Assembly (NCBI RefSeq): GCF_051131155.1
Contig: NZ_CP159508.1
Span: forward strand, 310,001 to 374,000
Source of the DNA: Pseudanabaena minima
GTDB taxonomy: Bacteria; Cyanobacteriota; Cyanobacteriia; Pseudanabaenales; Pseudanabaenaceae
Reading direction: 5' to 3'
Length of the DNA stretch: 64,000 bases
The translations under genes and the position numbers were made by a program. The notes under the pieces were generated by a model. It did no database searches. It was not told the origin of the DNA and worked only from the letters and a program-made list of their open reading frames with translations. This document shows, piece by piece, positions 33,362-41,731 of this stretch (position 1 is its first letter; every line of letters begins with the position of its first letter).

Positions 33362-36004
33362 ATGGCTAGCCTTCCCTCTCTTACTGGTGCTGAAATTCGT
33401 GCAAAATTTCTCAATTTTTTTGAGGAACGTGGTCACAAGGTACTGCCTAGCGCCTCACTCGTACCTGCTGATCCGACAGTACTATTGACGATCGCGGGAA
33501 TGCTACCATTTAAGCCCATTTTTTTAGGACAGCAAGAGCCTGAAGTGCCTCGTGCCACCACATCCCAAAAATGTATCCGCACCAATGATATTGAAAACGT
33601 GGGTAGAACAGCACGTCACCATACATTTTTTGAAATGTTAGGCAATTTCAGCTTTGGCGATTATTTCAAAAAAGAAGCGATCGCTTGGGGATGGGAATTA
33701 GTAACTAAAGTATTTCAGCTACCGCCCGATCGCCTAGTGGTTAGTGTTTATCACACTGATGAAGATGCTTTTGCGATTTGGCGTGATGCGATCGGCATTC
33801 CTGCCCATCGGATTCAGCGTATGGGTGATGACAATTTTTGGGCTTCAGGAGCGACAGGACCTTGCGGACCTTGCTCAGAAATCTATTATGACTTTCACCC
33901 TGAATTGGGTGATGATGCGATTGATTTGGAAGATGATTCAAGGTTCTTAGAGATTTACAACCTTGTGTTCATGGAATTAAATCGTGATGCCGATGGTAAT
34001 CTGACTCCATTAAAAAAACAGAACATTGACACAGGCTTGGGCTTAGAACGGATGGCACAGGTTTTGCAAGGAGTTCCCAATAATTACGAAACAGATTTAA
34101 TCTTCCCAATAATTAAAAAAGCTGCGGATATTGCAGGGATTGATTATCACAAGAGTGATGAAAAAGTGAAGACTTCACTCAAGGTGATTGGTGATCATGT
34201 ACGTTCGGTTGTGCATATGATCGCTGATGGCATTAATGCATCAAACGTCGGACGTGGCTATATTATGCGTCGTCTTTTACGTCGAGTAGTACGTCACGGT
34301 CGCTTGATTGGCATCTCTGGCACATTTGCGTCTGAAGTTGCCGAAGTAGCGATCGCCCTTTCCGAATCGGTTTATACCAACACTCGCGAAAGAGAACAAG
34401 TGATCAAAGATGAAATCAAAATTGAGGAAGTTCGCTTTTTACAAACTCTAGAGCGTGGTGAAAAGCTACTCGAAGAGATTCTTGCCAAACCTGAAGTAAA
34501 AGCCAGCAAAACTATTTCGGGTGTTGATGCTTTTACCCTCTATGATACCTATGGCTTCCCATTTGAATTAACTCAAGAGATAGCTGAAGAAGAAGGATTT
34601 GCTGTTGATGCTGATGGCTTTGAGTCCGAAATGAAGAAGCAACAAGAGCGATCACAAGCAGCCCATGAAGATATTGACCTAATGGCAAAGGACAACTGGG
34701 CAAATATCGCTAAGGAAATTGGCAAGACTGAATTTCTGGGCTATGCAGAACTTAGTAGTACGGCAACGGTCAAAGCAATTCTCGTTAATGGTGAACTCGT
34801 AAAAACAGCGATCGCAGGCAATAAAGTCCAAATCGTATTAGATCAGACTCCCTTCTATGCTGAGTCAGGTGGACAGGTTGGTGATACGGGCTATCTCGCT
34901 ATTGGTGAAGCGATCGCCAAAATCAGTGATGTGCAAAAACAAGCAGATCTGTTTATTCACATTGGACAAATCGAGCGTGGTGAAATTGCTGTTGGCGATA
35001 GTGTTAATGCTCAAATTGCAGTATCCGAGCGTCGGCGCATTCAATCACACCATACGGCGACTCACCTTTTACAAGCTGCCCTCAAGAAAATCGTCGATCC
35101 AAACGTCTCTCAAGCTGGTTCTCTAGTCGATAGCGATCGCCTCCGTTTTGACTTTAACCTCAATCGGGCTGTCACTGGGGAAGAAATTCAGCAAATTGAA
35201 CTCCAAATCAATAACTGGATCGCTGAAGCCCATGACTCTGTAATCGAAGTATTGCCCATAGCTCAAGCCAAAGCCAAAGGTGCGATCGCCATGTTCGGTG
35301 AAAAGTACGGCGCTGAAGTTCGCGTTATTGATATTCCTAACGTATCGATGGAACTTTGCGGCGGTACGCACGTTAAAAACACTAGCGAAATCGGCGTGTT
35401 CAAAATCATTGCCGAGGCTGGAGTTGCTTCTGGTGTGCGCCGCATCGAAGCGATCGCAGGTCAAGCGGTTCTGGAATATCTGACAGTGCGTGACAATATC
35501 ACCAAAGATTTAAGCGATCGCTTTAAGATTAAACCCGAAGAAATTAGCGATCGGATTACAGGACTGCAAAATGAGTTAAAAAATTCCCAAAAAGAGATCG
35601 AATCTCTCAAGCAGCAACTAGCTTTGGTTAAGGCTGATAGCCTCCTCTCTGAAGCGGAACCTGTTGGCACATTTAAAATTCTCGTTGCTCAACTTCCCGA
35701 TATTGAAGCAGAAGCCCTCAAAGCGGCTGCTGAAAAACTATCAGCGAAGTTAGGACATAGTGCAGTCGTGCTTGGCTCCTTTAGCGAAGATGGCAAAGTC
35801 ACACTTGTCGCTTCTTTCAGTAAAGAAGTAATTGCTAAGGGGTTACAAGCGGGCAAATTTATTGGTGCGATCGCCAAAATCTGCGGTGGCGGTGGCGGCG
35901 GTCGCCCGAACCTTGCTCAAGCAGGTGGGAAGGATGCAAGCAAGTTGCCAGAGGCTCTAGGGGCTGCGGAACTTCAGTTAAGACAAGCCCTTGGTAATTC
36001 TTAA
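33362..36004 (+). CDS. alaS: Alanyl-tRNA synthetase
   Basis: The 880-residue enzyme shows the class II core (FLNFFEERGHKVLPSASLVP, FEMLGNFSFGDYFKKEAI, GLGLERMAQVLQG), the editing domain with HTATHLL and CGGTH zinc ligands, a coiled coil near residues 730-760 and the C-Ala domain with GGGGGGRPNLAQAGG. It charges tRNA-Ala and deacylates mischarged Ser/Gly. Full length. The AAA ATPase gene starts 33 bp after its stop. Confidence 0.98.
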   Translation: MASLPSLTGAEIRAKFLNFFEERGHKVLPSASLVPADPTVLLTIAGMLPFKPIFLGQQEPEVPRATTSQKCIRTNDIENVGRTARHHTFFEMLGNFSFGDYFKKEAIAWGWELVTKVFQLPPDRLVVSVYHTDEDAFAIWRDAIGIPAHRIQRMGDDNFWASGATGPCGPCSEIYYDFHPELGDDAIDLEDDSRFLEIYNLVFMELNRDADGNLTPLKKQNIDTGLGLERMAQVLQGVPNNYETDLIFPIIKKAADIAGIDYHKSDEKVKTSLKVIGDHVRSVVHMIADGINASNVGRGYIMRRLLRRVVRHGRLIGISGTFASEVAEVAIALSESVYTNTREREQVIKDEIKIEEVRFLQTLERGEKLLEEILAKPEVKASKTISGVDAFTLYDTYGFPFELTQEIAEEEGFAVDADGFESEMKKQQERSQAAHEDIDLMAKDNWANIAKEIGKTEFLGYAELSSTATVKAILVNGELVKTAIAGNKVQIVLDQTPFYAESGGQVGDTGYLAIGEAIAKISDVQKQADLFIHIGQIERGEIAVGDSVNAQIAVSERRRIQSHHTATHLLQAALKKIVDPNVSQAGSLVDSDRLRFDFNLNRAVTGEEIQQIELQINNWIAEAHDSVIEVLPIAQAKAKGAIAMFGEKYGAEVRVIDIPNVSMELCGGTHVKNTSEIGVFKIIAEAGVASGVRRIEAIAGQAVLEYLTVRDNITKDLSDRFKIKPEEISDRITGLQNELKNSQKEIESLKQQLALVKADSLLSEAEPVGTFKILVAQLPDIEAEALKAAAEKLSAKLGHSAVVLGSFSEDGKVTLVASFSKEVIAKGLQAGKFIGAIAKICGGGGGGRPNLAQAGGKDASKLPEALGAAELQLRQALGNS

Positions 36005-36036
36005 CAATTCCCTTAAGTCAAGATAGAAGTCTAACC

Positions 36037-37095
36037 ATGAAACTACACTCGTTAGAAATTGAAAATTTTCGAGCCATTAAACATCTCGAATTAGATTTTA
36101 CTGACGAATTATCAAAACCAAGATTAATGACTTTAATTGTTGGTCCTAATGGTTCTGGTAAAACTTCTATCTTTGATGCTATTGCTATTGTTGTAAAAGC
36201 TTATGGAGATATAAAAGATTTCATAATAAGAGATGGCTTAGTTGTGTCACCTCGGCAAATTATCAGAGGAAAGGGAAATATCTCTAAAATCGGGTTTTCA
36301 TACTCAGTAAGTGAAGATGAAGTAGCAGCTATTAGAAAACTGTATTCCGAGATGGCATATATGGGACATATGGAGATTGAAGACAAATTATCATTAGGTA
36401 AAAAATTTCCTGTACAAGAAAGTTTAAATGTAACTTGGTCATTCCCCTCTTTTAGTATCTCTAACCAATCGTCAGATTTAATTGACGTTTTAGGAGCGCG
36501 AGCAGTAGCTCAAAAAGCTATTGTGGGAAATTTGGAGTCTCCAAGCATCTTAGAAAAAATTGGTGGAGTTTGTTACTTAGATCAAAGGAGGACAGTACGA
36601 TTAGAACATAGTATTTTCAACAATAAAAATGAAGAGAATATAGACAATGACGTTCTCTTATTACTTTATAAATACTATTCTAGGCACATCACATGGAATG
36701 AAGAAAAATTTGGTGAGTCATATTGGTCTAGGATAAAACGATTATTCAACAAAATTTGTTATCCATCAGAATTAGTGCGTTTTGAGTCTGGACCTGATTC
36801 AGATACACTTATTTTCAAGAAAAATGAGCTTGAATATGACTTGTATCAAATGAGTTCTGGCGAGCATCAAATCCTAAGAATATTAGTTGGTATGACTTCA
36901 GCAATTGCAAAAAATTCAATTGTGTTAATTGATGAAATTGAACTTAACCTGCATCCAACTTGGCAAAAAAGATTGATTAGAGCCTTGAGAGACGATACAG
37001 ATAATAATCAATATATTTTTACAACTCATTCACCTGATGTGATTGGTCTTTTCTATGACTCAGAAATTATTCATCTTGGGAAATTGTCAGAGTAG
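36037..37095 (+). CDS. AAA/ABC-type ATPase, PARIS AriA-like
   Basis: The 352-residue ATPase begins KLHSLEIENFRAIKHLELDF, typical of RecF/OLD/AAA15-type proteins. It has Walker A GPNGSGKTS (Lys42), an ABC-like signature SSGEHQ (273-278), Walker B VLIDEIELNLHP (Asp299-Glu300) and the switch His331 in TTHSP. No TOPRIM domain is fused; a separate TOPRIM/DUF4435 gene follows 6 bp later. An AAA15 ATPase plus DUF4435 TOPRIM is the PARIS (AriA/AriB) layout. It is AT-rich with no HIP1 site, unlike alaS just upstream. The protein is somewhat short for AriA, so a relative of PARIS is equally possible. Confidence 0.8.
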   Translation: MKLHSLEIENFRAIKHLELDFTDELSKPRLMTLIVGPNGSGKTSIFDAIAIVVKAYGDIKDFIIRDGLVVSPRQIIRGKGNISKIGFSYSVSEDEVAAIRKLYSEMAYMGHMEIEDKLSLGKKFPVQESLNVTWSFPSFSISNQSSDLIDVLGARAVAQKAIVGNLESPSILEKIGGVCYLDQRRTVRLEHSIFNNKNEENIDNDVLLLLYKYYSRHITWNEEKFGESYWSRIKRLFNKICYPSELVRFESGPDSDTLIFKKNELEYDLYQMSSGEHQILRILVGMTSAIAKNSIVLIDEIELNLHPTWQKRLIRALRDDTDNNQYIFTTHSPDVIGLFYDSEIIHLGKLSE

Positions 37096-37101
37096 TTAAT
37101 A

Positions 37102-38040
37102 ATGAATATTAAAGACGACACTCTATATATCCTAGTTGAAGGAGAACCAAATAGTCCTGAAGTTGAATCATTTGGTCGGCTTTTATCATCAGATATTAGT
37201 ACAGTAAATTATGAATTTATTGAAATTGGTGGTAGTAGCAATTTTAATACAGTCGCAAAGCTAATATATAACAAAGTAAAAAACAGAGAAAATTCTATTC
37301 ATAAAGTAATTCCTGTATTAGCGATCGCAGATCGTGATTTTCGTAAATCGTCAGAAGATAATATCGCAGACAATCTTTTGATTGAAAGAAACAAAGCAAA
37401 AATCATCTATTGGGAACGCCATGAATGGGAAAACTTTTTACTTGATGAGCTAGATGTAATCACATATTTCTTGAACCAACTACCAGATAAATCATTAAAC
37501 AATAAGCCTACAAAGCAAGTCACAACCCCGATAACAGAGGAAGTTATCAATGATTTTTTATTACAGTATTTTCAAAGTCAGGTTCAAAAAGAATTTATAG
37601 AATGTATTAGATTTAGATTTCTACATTCAGATAAGTTATACCCTAAATTAGAAGCGCCCAATAACATTACAGGTATAGATGATTTACGAAAATGGTATAT
37701 ATCGCAAATAGATGAACAATCTCAACGATCTAAAAATAAAATAGCAAGCTGTGCTGCTATTTTTGATCAAGTTTTAGAAGAATATAATTGGAGAAATTGG
37801 ATTGAAGATCCACAGTCTTTACTACTAGAGGATTGCAAACAATATTTTCGTGGTAAGGAAGCCTTTACAAACCTACTAAACCACTTGTCAAATGAATTCA
37901 AAATCCATCATCTTCATGAGAACAGATTAAAAGAGCGTATTCTCAGAGATTTAGAAAATAGTAAAGAATCGATTCTAGTTTCTCAGATTAATAAACTACT
38001 ATCCCCTTACTTAGGAAAAGCCAGGGAGATTTTAGAATGA
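37102..38040 (+). CDS. TOPRIM/DUF4435-like effector, PARIS AriB-like
   Basis: The 312-residue protein has TOPRIM-type acidic residues: Glu13 in LVEGE near the N-terminus and Asp77/Asp79 in AIADRDF. The stretch YWERHEWENFLLD (His107-Glu108-Trp109-Glu110) follows the DUF4435 pattern. The C-terminal half is helical. In PARIS the DUF4435 protein AriB is the toxic nuclease held by AriA and released by phage anti-restriction proteins. Here it would be paired with the AAA ATPase, 6 bp upstream. Activity and trigger are inferred from family layout. Confidence 0.75.
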   Translation: MNIKDDTLYILVEGEPNSPEVESFGRLLSSDISTVNYEFIEIGGSSNFNTVAKLIYNKVKNRENSIHKVIPVLAIADRDFRKSSEDNIADNLLIERNKAKIIYWERHEWENFLLDELDVITYFLNQLPDKSLNNKPTKQVTTPITEEVINDFLLQYFQSQVQKEFIECIRFRFLHSDKLYPKLEAPNNITGIDDLRKWYISQIDEQSQRSKNKIASCAAIFDQVLEEYNWRNWIEDPQSLLLEDCKQYFRGKEAFTNLLNHLSNEFKIHHLHENRLKERILRDLENSKESILVSQINKLLSPYLGKAREILE

Positions 38041-38102
38041 CAAATAATTATTCTATTCAATTCCTAATGTCTACACATAGCTATTTATAGGATTAGAGAA
38101 CT

Positions 38103-38948
38103 ATGCTAACAAACATTAAAATGCTGATTGAAGCTTGCAAAAAATCATCTATTTCCTATGAGATTTTGCATCCTAATCAAAACTTAGTCAAAGTCATAAT
38201 TGGCGATCGTGACTATTACTTTACTAACTATTCAACGCCTTTAACGCCCCAATCTGTTGCCGAAATTTTTAAAGATAAGCAATATTTTTATCAAGTCTTT
38301 CAATATGTCGTAAAAATGCCGCGAACTCAATCTTTCATTTCTCCCTACTGCGATGAAAAATATAAAGAGTACTTACAGTTTTTTTCCATAGATGAAATTG
38401 TTGCCGAAATTGAGAAAAAATTTAAACTGCCCATTATTCTCAAAAGAAATCGGGGTTCGGGAGGAAGCAATGTTTTTAGATGTCACGATCCGCAGCAAAT
38501 GCAAAAGGCTCTAGAGCATATATTTAATTTCAACTCTAAAAGCTATGACTATATTGCACTTGCTCAAGAGTCTATCAATATTGTCAAAGAGTATCGCTGC
38601 GTATGTCTCAATGGCGAGCAAGTGATTTTGTATGACAAAGACTTTTCGCAAGCAAAATTTACAGGCAATCTCAGTCCTTTACATTGGGAAGGGGCGATCG
38701 CTAAACAAGTAAGCGATTCTCAAGTTATTCAGGCGATCAACGAATTCATTAAACCTATTTTTCAGAAAATGGCGATCGCTTATGTGGGTTTAGATGTTGC
38801 TTTGGATGATCAGGGGAGTTACTGGTTAATCGAAGCGAACTCACACCCGAACTTTGATATTTTTATTCGTGATAATGGTGAAGATGCGATTATCAAGCTT
38901 TTTCAGAAAATTTTGGAATATTTAGCACAAAAGAAGGGGCAGTGCTAA
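38103..38948 (+). CDS. ATP-grasp domain protein
   Basis: A 281-residue ATP-grasp enzyme: LPIILKRNRGSGGSNVFRC is the ATP-binding Lys/Gly-rich loop, YIALAQESI covers the adenine contact strand, and LDVALDDQGSYWLIEANSHPNF carries the Mg-binding Glu/Asn. Such enzymes couple ATP to carboxylate-amine ligation; substrate unknown. It follows the TOPRIM gene after 62 bp. Its codons include HIP1-type sites, unlike the two genes before it, so it may not be part of that unit. A terminator overlaps its end. Confidence 0.8.
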   Translation: MLTNIKMLIEACKKSSISYEILHPNQNLVKVIIGDRDYYFTNYSTPLTPQSVAEIFKDKQYFYQVFQYVVKMPRTQSFISPYCDEKYKEYLQFFSIDEIVAEIEKKFKLPIILKRNRGSGGSNVFRCHDPQQMQKALEHIFNFNSKSYDYIALAQESINIVKEYRCVCLNGEQVILYDKDFSQAKFTGNLSPLHWEGAIAKQVSDSQVIQAINEFIKPIFQKMAIAYVGLDVALDDQGSYWLIEANSHPNFDIFIRDNGEDAIIKLFQKILEYLAQKKGQC

Positions 38949-38966
38949 GCACCGCCCCCTTCTTTT
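38930..38966 (+). terminator. Rho-independent terminator of the ATP-grasp gene
   Basis: AAAGAAGGGGCAGTGC / GCACCGCCCCCTTCTTTT with a TAA loop containing the stop region of the ATP-grasp gene. Also suitable for the convergent hli gene. Confidence 0.82.
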
Positions 38967-38979
38967 AACTAACTAAAAA

Positions 38980-39132
38980 CTATAGCAAGCCGATTTGAGA
39001 AAGGATGCCTTGACCAGTGAGCAACTCTGTCGCTAAACCGATAACGAAGCCAAGCATTGCAAGACGACCGTTCCAAGTTTCAGCGAAGTTGTTAAAACCA
39101 AATTTGGGATCTGTAGGTGTAGTGTCAGACAT
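38980..39132 (-). CDS. High light-inducible protein (HLIP, one-helix CAB-like)
   Basis: The 50-residue protein starts MSDTTPTDPKFGFNNFAE and carries the chlorophyll-binding core ETWNGRLAMLGFVIGLATE with ligands Glu, Asn and Arg (ExxNGRxAMxGF), followed by GQGILSQIGLL. One transmembrane helix. HLIPs bind chlorophyll and carotenoid and protect photosystem assembly intermediates in high light. A purine-rich AGGAGA site lies about 8 bp upstream of the ATG. Convergent with the ATP-grasp gene, sharing the terminator. Confidence 0.93.
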   Translation of the reverse strand: MSDTTPTDPKFGFNNFAETWNGRLAMLGFVIGLATELLTGQGILSQIGLL

Positions 39133-39272
39133 TGCAATTATCTCCTGTGTGTTTTGATTTCTAGACTTTAAAAATCTTTGCTTGAATTAATAATACTTTA
39201 TATTTCTTAACAAGCTATACCACCAAAGATAGATTCGATAAAGCTATCAGAGCTATTACCAGAGCAAATGAG

Positions 39273-39294
39273 ACAAGGGGCTTAAGCCCCTTGT
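39273..39294. repeat. Short perfect palindrome in the hli-psaD spacer
   Basis: ACAAGGGGCTT/AAGCCCCTTGT, 11-bp arms with no loop. First of a row of hairpins in this spacer. Confidence 0.8.
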
Positions 39295-39299
39295 TAAAG

Positions 39300-39342
39300 A
39301 TCCACAAGATGAGGGAAGCTCTGTCACACTCATCTTGTGGAT
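39300..39342. repeat. Hairpin in the hli-psaD spacer
   Basis: Arms ATCCACAAGATGAG / CTCATCTTGTGGAT (14 bp) with a 15-base loop. Confidence 0.82.
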
Positions 39343-39482
39343 ACTCGCGCCAGTGAGTCCCACAAAAACAAAAGCTGCCGAAATCATGCGATCGCGGCAG
39401 CTTTTGGACTACCGACAGACTCGCGCCAGCGAGTCTCTACAAAACAAAAGCTGCCGAAATCATGCGATCGCGGCAGCTTTTG
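39343..39482. repeat. Tandem duplication of a double hairpin (76-bp period)
   Basis: Two copies start at 39343 and 39419. Each has a small hairpin (ACTCGCGCCAGYGAGT) followed by a larger one with arms AAAAGCTGCCG/CGGCAGCTTTT and loop AAATCATGCGAT. The large hairpin is identical in both. The second is followed by a T/A-rich tract and may terminate psaD, which ends at 39531 on the minus strand. Confidence 0.88.
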
Positions 39483-39530
39483 TAAAAAATAAAAATAAAT
39501 GAGAGCGATAGTAATAGCCAAAGCTATTAA

Positions 39531-39974
39531 TTAGACATCGTAAGTTGCCTTACCTGTAAACTTGACGCTTATAGGGTTAGGGTTATCACCAATCTTGCGG
39601 CTGACGCTATTAGCGGCAACGCGACCAGCATTCACCTTCTCAGGGAATACACCATCACTAGGATGTAGATAAACTTGGTCGCCATTAGGAAATTCGCGCC
39701 AGATTTTGTAATTGGTGATCTTAAATTTACGCAACTGCGTACCCAAAGCAAGAGCTTGCTCTTTCTTAGCTAAGTAAAGCAAGTTATCGCCACTAACCAT
39801 AGTTGCAGCGCCGCCTGTGGGCATTTCAAATACTTGCTCTTTGGGGCTATTCCAAGAGATTAAGTACTTTTCTTCGGTGAAAGCGGAGTTGAGCAAACCA
39901 CCTGTGCTACCACCCCAGATAGGGGTTTTGCCTTTAGGGGCAGGTGCAGTAAAGGTTGCTGTTTCTTCTGACAT
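39531..39974 (-). CDS. psaD: Photosystem I reaction center subunit II (PsaD)
   Basis: The 147-residue stromal subunit matches PsaD over its length (PIWGGSTGGLLNSAFTEEKYLISW, EQALALGTQLRKFKI, VYLHPSDGVFPEKVNAGR). It forms the ferredoxin docking site of PSI with PsaC and PsaE. Monocistronic. A series of hairpins lies downstream and a long palindrome upstream. Confidence 0.97.
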   Translation of the reverse strand: MSEETATFTAPAPKGKTPIWGGSTGGLLNSAFTEEKYLISWNSPKEQVFEMPTGGAATMVSGDNLLYLAKKEQALALGTQLRKFKITNYKIWREFPNGDQVYLHPSDGVFPEKVNAGRVAANSVSRKIGDNPNPISVKFTGKATYDV

Positions 39975-40097
39975 TGAGATGTTCTCCCAAATTGCGTATA
40001 TGCTTTTGATATCAAGAGCAAAGATATCATTTCTATATACCCCTGCTTCAAGCTTACTTAACGTTACTTTACGAAGCTTGACAAAACTTTTAGAGAA

Positions 40098-40156
40098 AAA
40101 CCCAAATCATTTTAACAGGGCTGGCAAAGCTAGCCTTATTAAAATGATTTGGGTTT
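40098..40156. terminator. Long palindrome between the YqgF-like gene and psaD
   Basis: Perfect 18-bp arms AAACCCAAATCATTTTAA, with an inner 23-base loop (GGCTGGCAAAGCTAGCC) that can itself pair. It starts 3 bp beyond the stop of the minus-strand YqgF-like gene. The outer AAACCCAAA arm resembles other repeats in the window. Confidence 0.7.
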
Positions 40157-40159
40157 GAG

Positions 40160-40561
40160 TCATGAACTAATTAGACGACTAAGATACCGTTCAATCAGGA
40201 TCGCAGCGACAATATCATCAATGGGGCGATCAGGCGATCGCATTCCGAGGGGTATTAATTTCATTAAGCCTTTGGCTGGATAAATTTGCCAAAACCTTTG
40301 ACGCGCCTCTTCGCTGCTAAAACGTTCATCTACAGTAATAATACGTAAATCAGGGAATGTGGATTTTAGTTCGGCTTTCCACTGCTTAGAGGCCGTTTGA
40401 TCGCCCATGATCATCAAGGAAATGGGATAGCTATCTAACAAGTTACCGACTTTAGAGATCGCTTCTAAGCTGGGGATGACTGCCTGAAAATGCAGCTTAC
40501 GATCTAACCCCATGACAGCGACACCACATTTTTGTTTTCCTGGATCGAAACCTAGCAGCAC
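40160..40561 (-). CDS. RNase H-fold resolvase-like protein (YqgF/RuvX-like)
   Basis: A 133-residue protein with MLLGFDPGKQKCGVAVMG (first catalytic Asp), DERFSSEEAR (Glu) and SPDRPIDDIVAAILI (terminal Asp pair), matching the RuvC/YqgF RNase H-like fold. YqgF processes the 16S rRNA 5' end; cyanobacteria also carry this shorter relative, whose substrate is not certain. Downstream palindrome serves as terminator. Confidence 0.75.
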   Translation of the reverse strand: MLLGFDPGKQKCGVAVMGLDRKLHFQAVIPSLEAISKVGNLLDSYPISLMIMGDQTASKQWKAELKSTFPDLRIITVDERFSSEEARQRFWQIYPAKGLMKLIPLGMRSPDRPIDDIVAAILIERYLSRLISS

Positions 40562-40598
40562 AGATAGATATTCCTAAGTTGATAATTCGTAATTCGTC

Positions 40599-40700
40599 AT
40601 ACCAATTCATGAAAGTTTGACAATACTTTTATGAATTAAAACCCAAACCTAGTAAGGATATTTAAGTTAATAGATGGGTAGCCATTTCTTAACTTGGTAT
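40599..40700. repeat. Possible MITE-like element with ATACCAA ends
   Basis: Ends ATACCAATTC and CTTGGTAT are inverted (ATACCAA). Bases 40602-40650 (CCAATTCATGAAAGT ... TGAATTAAAAC) match 4758-4802. No coding capacity. Confidence 0.55.
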
Positions 40701-40730
40701 AGTTAGTAATTTTTGTTTCGCTGTTCACGA

Positions 40731-41609
40731 TTATATACTTTGGATAAATTCGTTAAGCCCATTACGATAGGTTTCGAGGGAATCCAGAAAGCCTCCGTTA
40801 TGATCGCCACGTAGTTTAACTAGGTTTTTAGGCTGATTGGCTACTTGAAAGTTGCGATCGCCATGATGAAAGGGGATGATCTCATCATCGATGCTATGAA
40901 TCACTAAAACAGGGATTTTAATACTGGGCAAGCGCTCAATGGAGTTGTAGGAAAATCGCGACAGAAATCGAATTGGCATGAATGGATAAAGCTCAGCCGC
41001 GCGATCGCTAATTGAGGTAAATGTTGAGGCAAGCACCAAAGCACCTGCATTATTGTTGCCATTGGGTTGTGAGATTTTCTGGGCTAAGTAAGAGGCGATC
41101 GCGCCCCCCAGAGATTCACCATAAATAATAATTTTTTGCGGGGGAATTTGTCTTTCTTGAGTCAGATATTGCCATGCCGCTTCAACATCCGCATAAGTTC
41201 CTTCTTCGCTAGGAGTCCCTCCACTTTTGCCATAGCCACGGTAGTCAAACAGAAAAGTCGCCAGTCCTAACTCTCTAAAGATTGGTAAATAACTGATGCG
41301 GTTGCTAATATTGCCACCATTACCATGACAAAATAAAATCACGCCTTTGCCCACTAAGTCATTATCTTTAGCTGGTACAAACCAAGTATCTAAATTGATA
41401 TTATCTCTAGTGGTAATTTGAATATTTTCAAAATTTATTCCAAGAATTGCAGGTGTTTCTATGACATCTTTACTAGGCATAAAAACTAAGCTTGACTGAC
41501 CAATATATAACACGATCGCTAAGCCAATATATGCAAAGGCAAGAATGCGAATAACAGGTAGTAAAAACTTCTGGAATATTTGAAGTAATAGTTGTAAGTT
41601 TTGACTCAT
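40731..41609 (-). CDS. Alpha/beta hydrolase
   Basis: A 292-residue protein with one N-terminal transmembrane helix (about 15-36) and an alpha/beta hydrolase fold. It has the oxyanion region CHGNGGNISNR, nucleophile elbow YGESLGGA, acid in VIHSIDDEIIPF and His in RGDHNGGFLDS. It resembles the BEM46/YfhR family of membrane-bound serine hydrolases; substrate unknown. Confidence 0.9.
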   Translation of the reverse strand: MSQNLQLLLQIFQKFLLPVIRILAFAYIGLAIVLYIGQSSLVFMPSKDVIETPAILGINFENIQITTRDNINLDTWFVPAKDNDLVGKGVILFCHGNGGNISNRISYLPIFRELGLATFLFDYRGYGKSGGTPSEEGTYADVEAAWQYLTQERQIPPQKIIIYGESLGGAIASYLAQKISQPNGNNNAGALVLASTFTSISDRAAELYPFMPIRFLSRFSYNSIERLPSIKIPVLVIHSIDDEIIPFHHGDRNFQVANQPKNLVKLRGDHNGGFLDSLETYRNGLNEFIQSI

Positions 41610-41652
41610 ATCTCCTCTAGTATTAGCAATTAGATATAGTTTATAACCTATA

Positions 41653-41697
41653 AAAATATTTTGAAGGCGGCGCGAAGCGTCGCCTTCAAAATATTTT
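41653..41697. repeat. GC-core hairpin repeat
   Basis: Arms AAAATATTTTGAAGGCGGCGC / GCGTCGCCTTCAAAATATTTT with a GAA loop, one mismatch. It lies between the second HsdR-N-like gene and the hydrolase gene and may act as a terminator for the former. Confidence 0.8.
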
Positions 41698-41731
41698 GGA
41701 CTTTAAGTCAGCGCAAAGTACTGTGGTAGTT

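Noticed and set aside
36037..38040. Gabija or OLD system
   Set aside because: The ATPase has no fused TOPRIM and no UvrD-like helicase gene follows; separate AAA and DUF4435 genes fit PARIS better.
39343..39482. Tandem repeat considered as a CRISPR array
   Set aside because: Only two units, each strongly palindromic with a 76-bp period, no variable spacers and no cas genes in the window.
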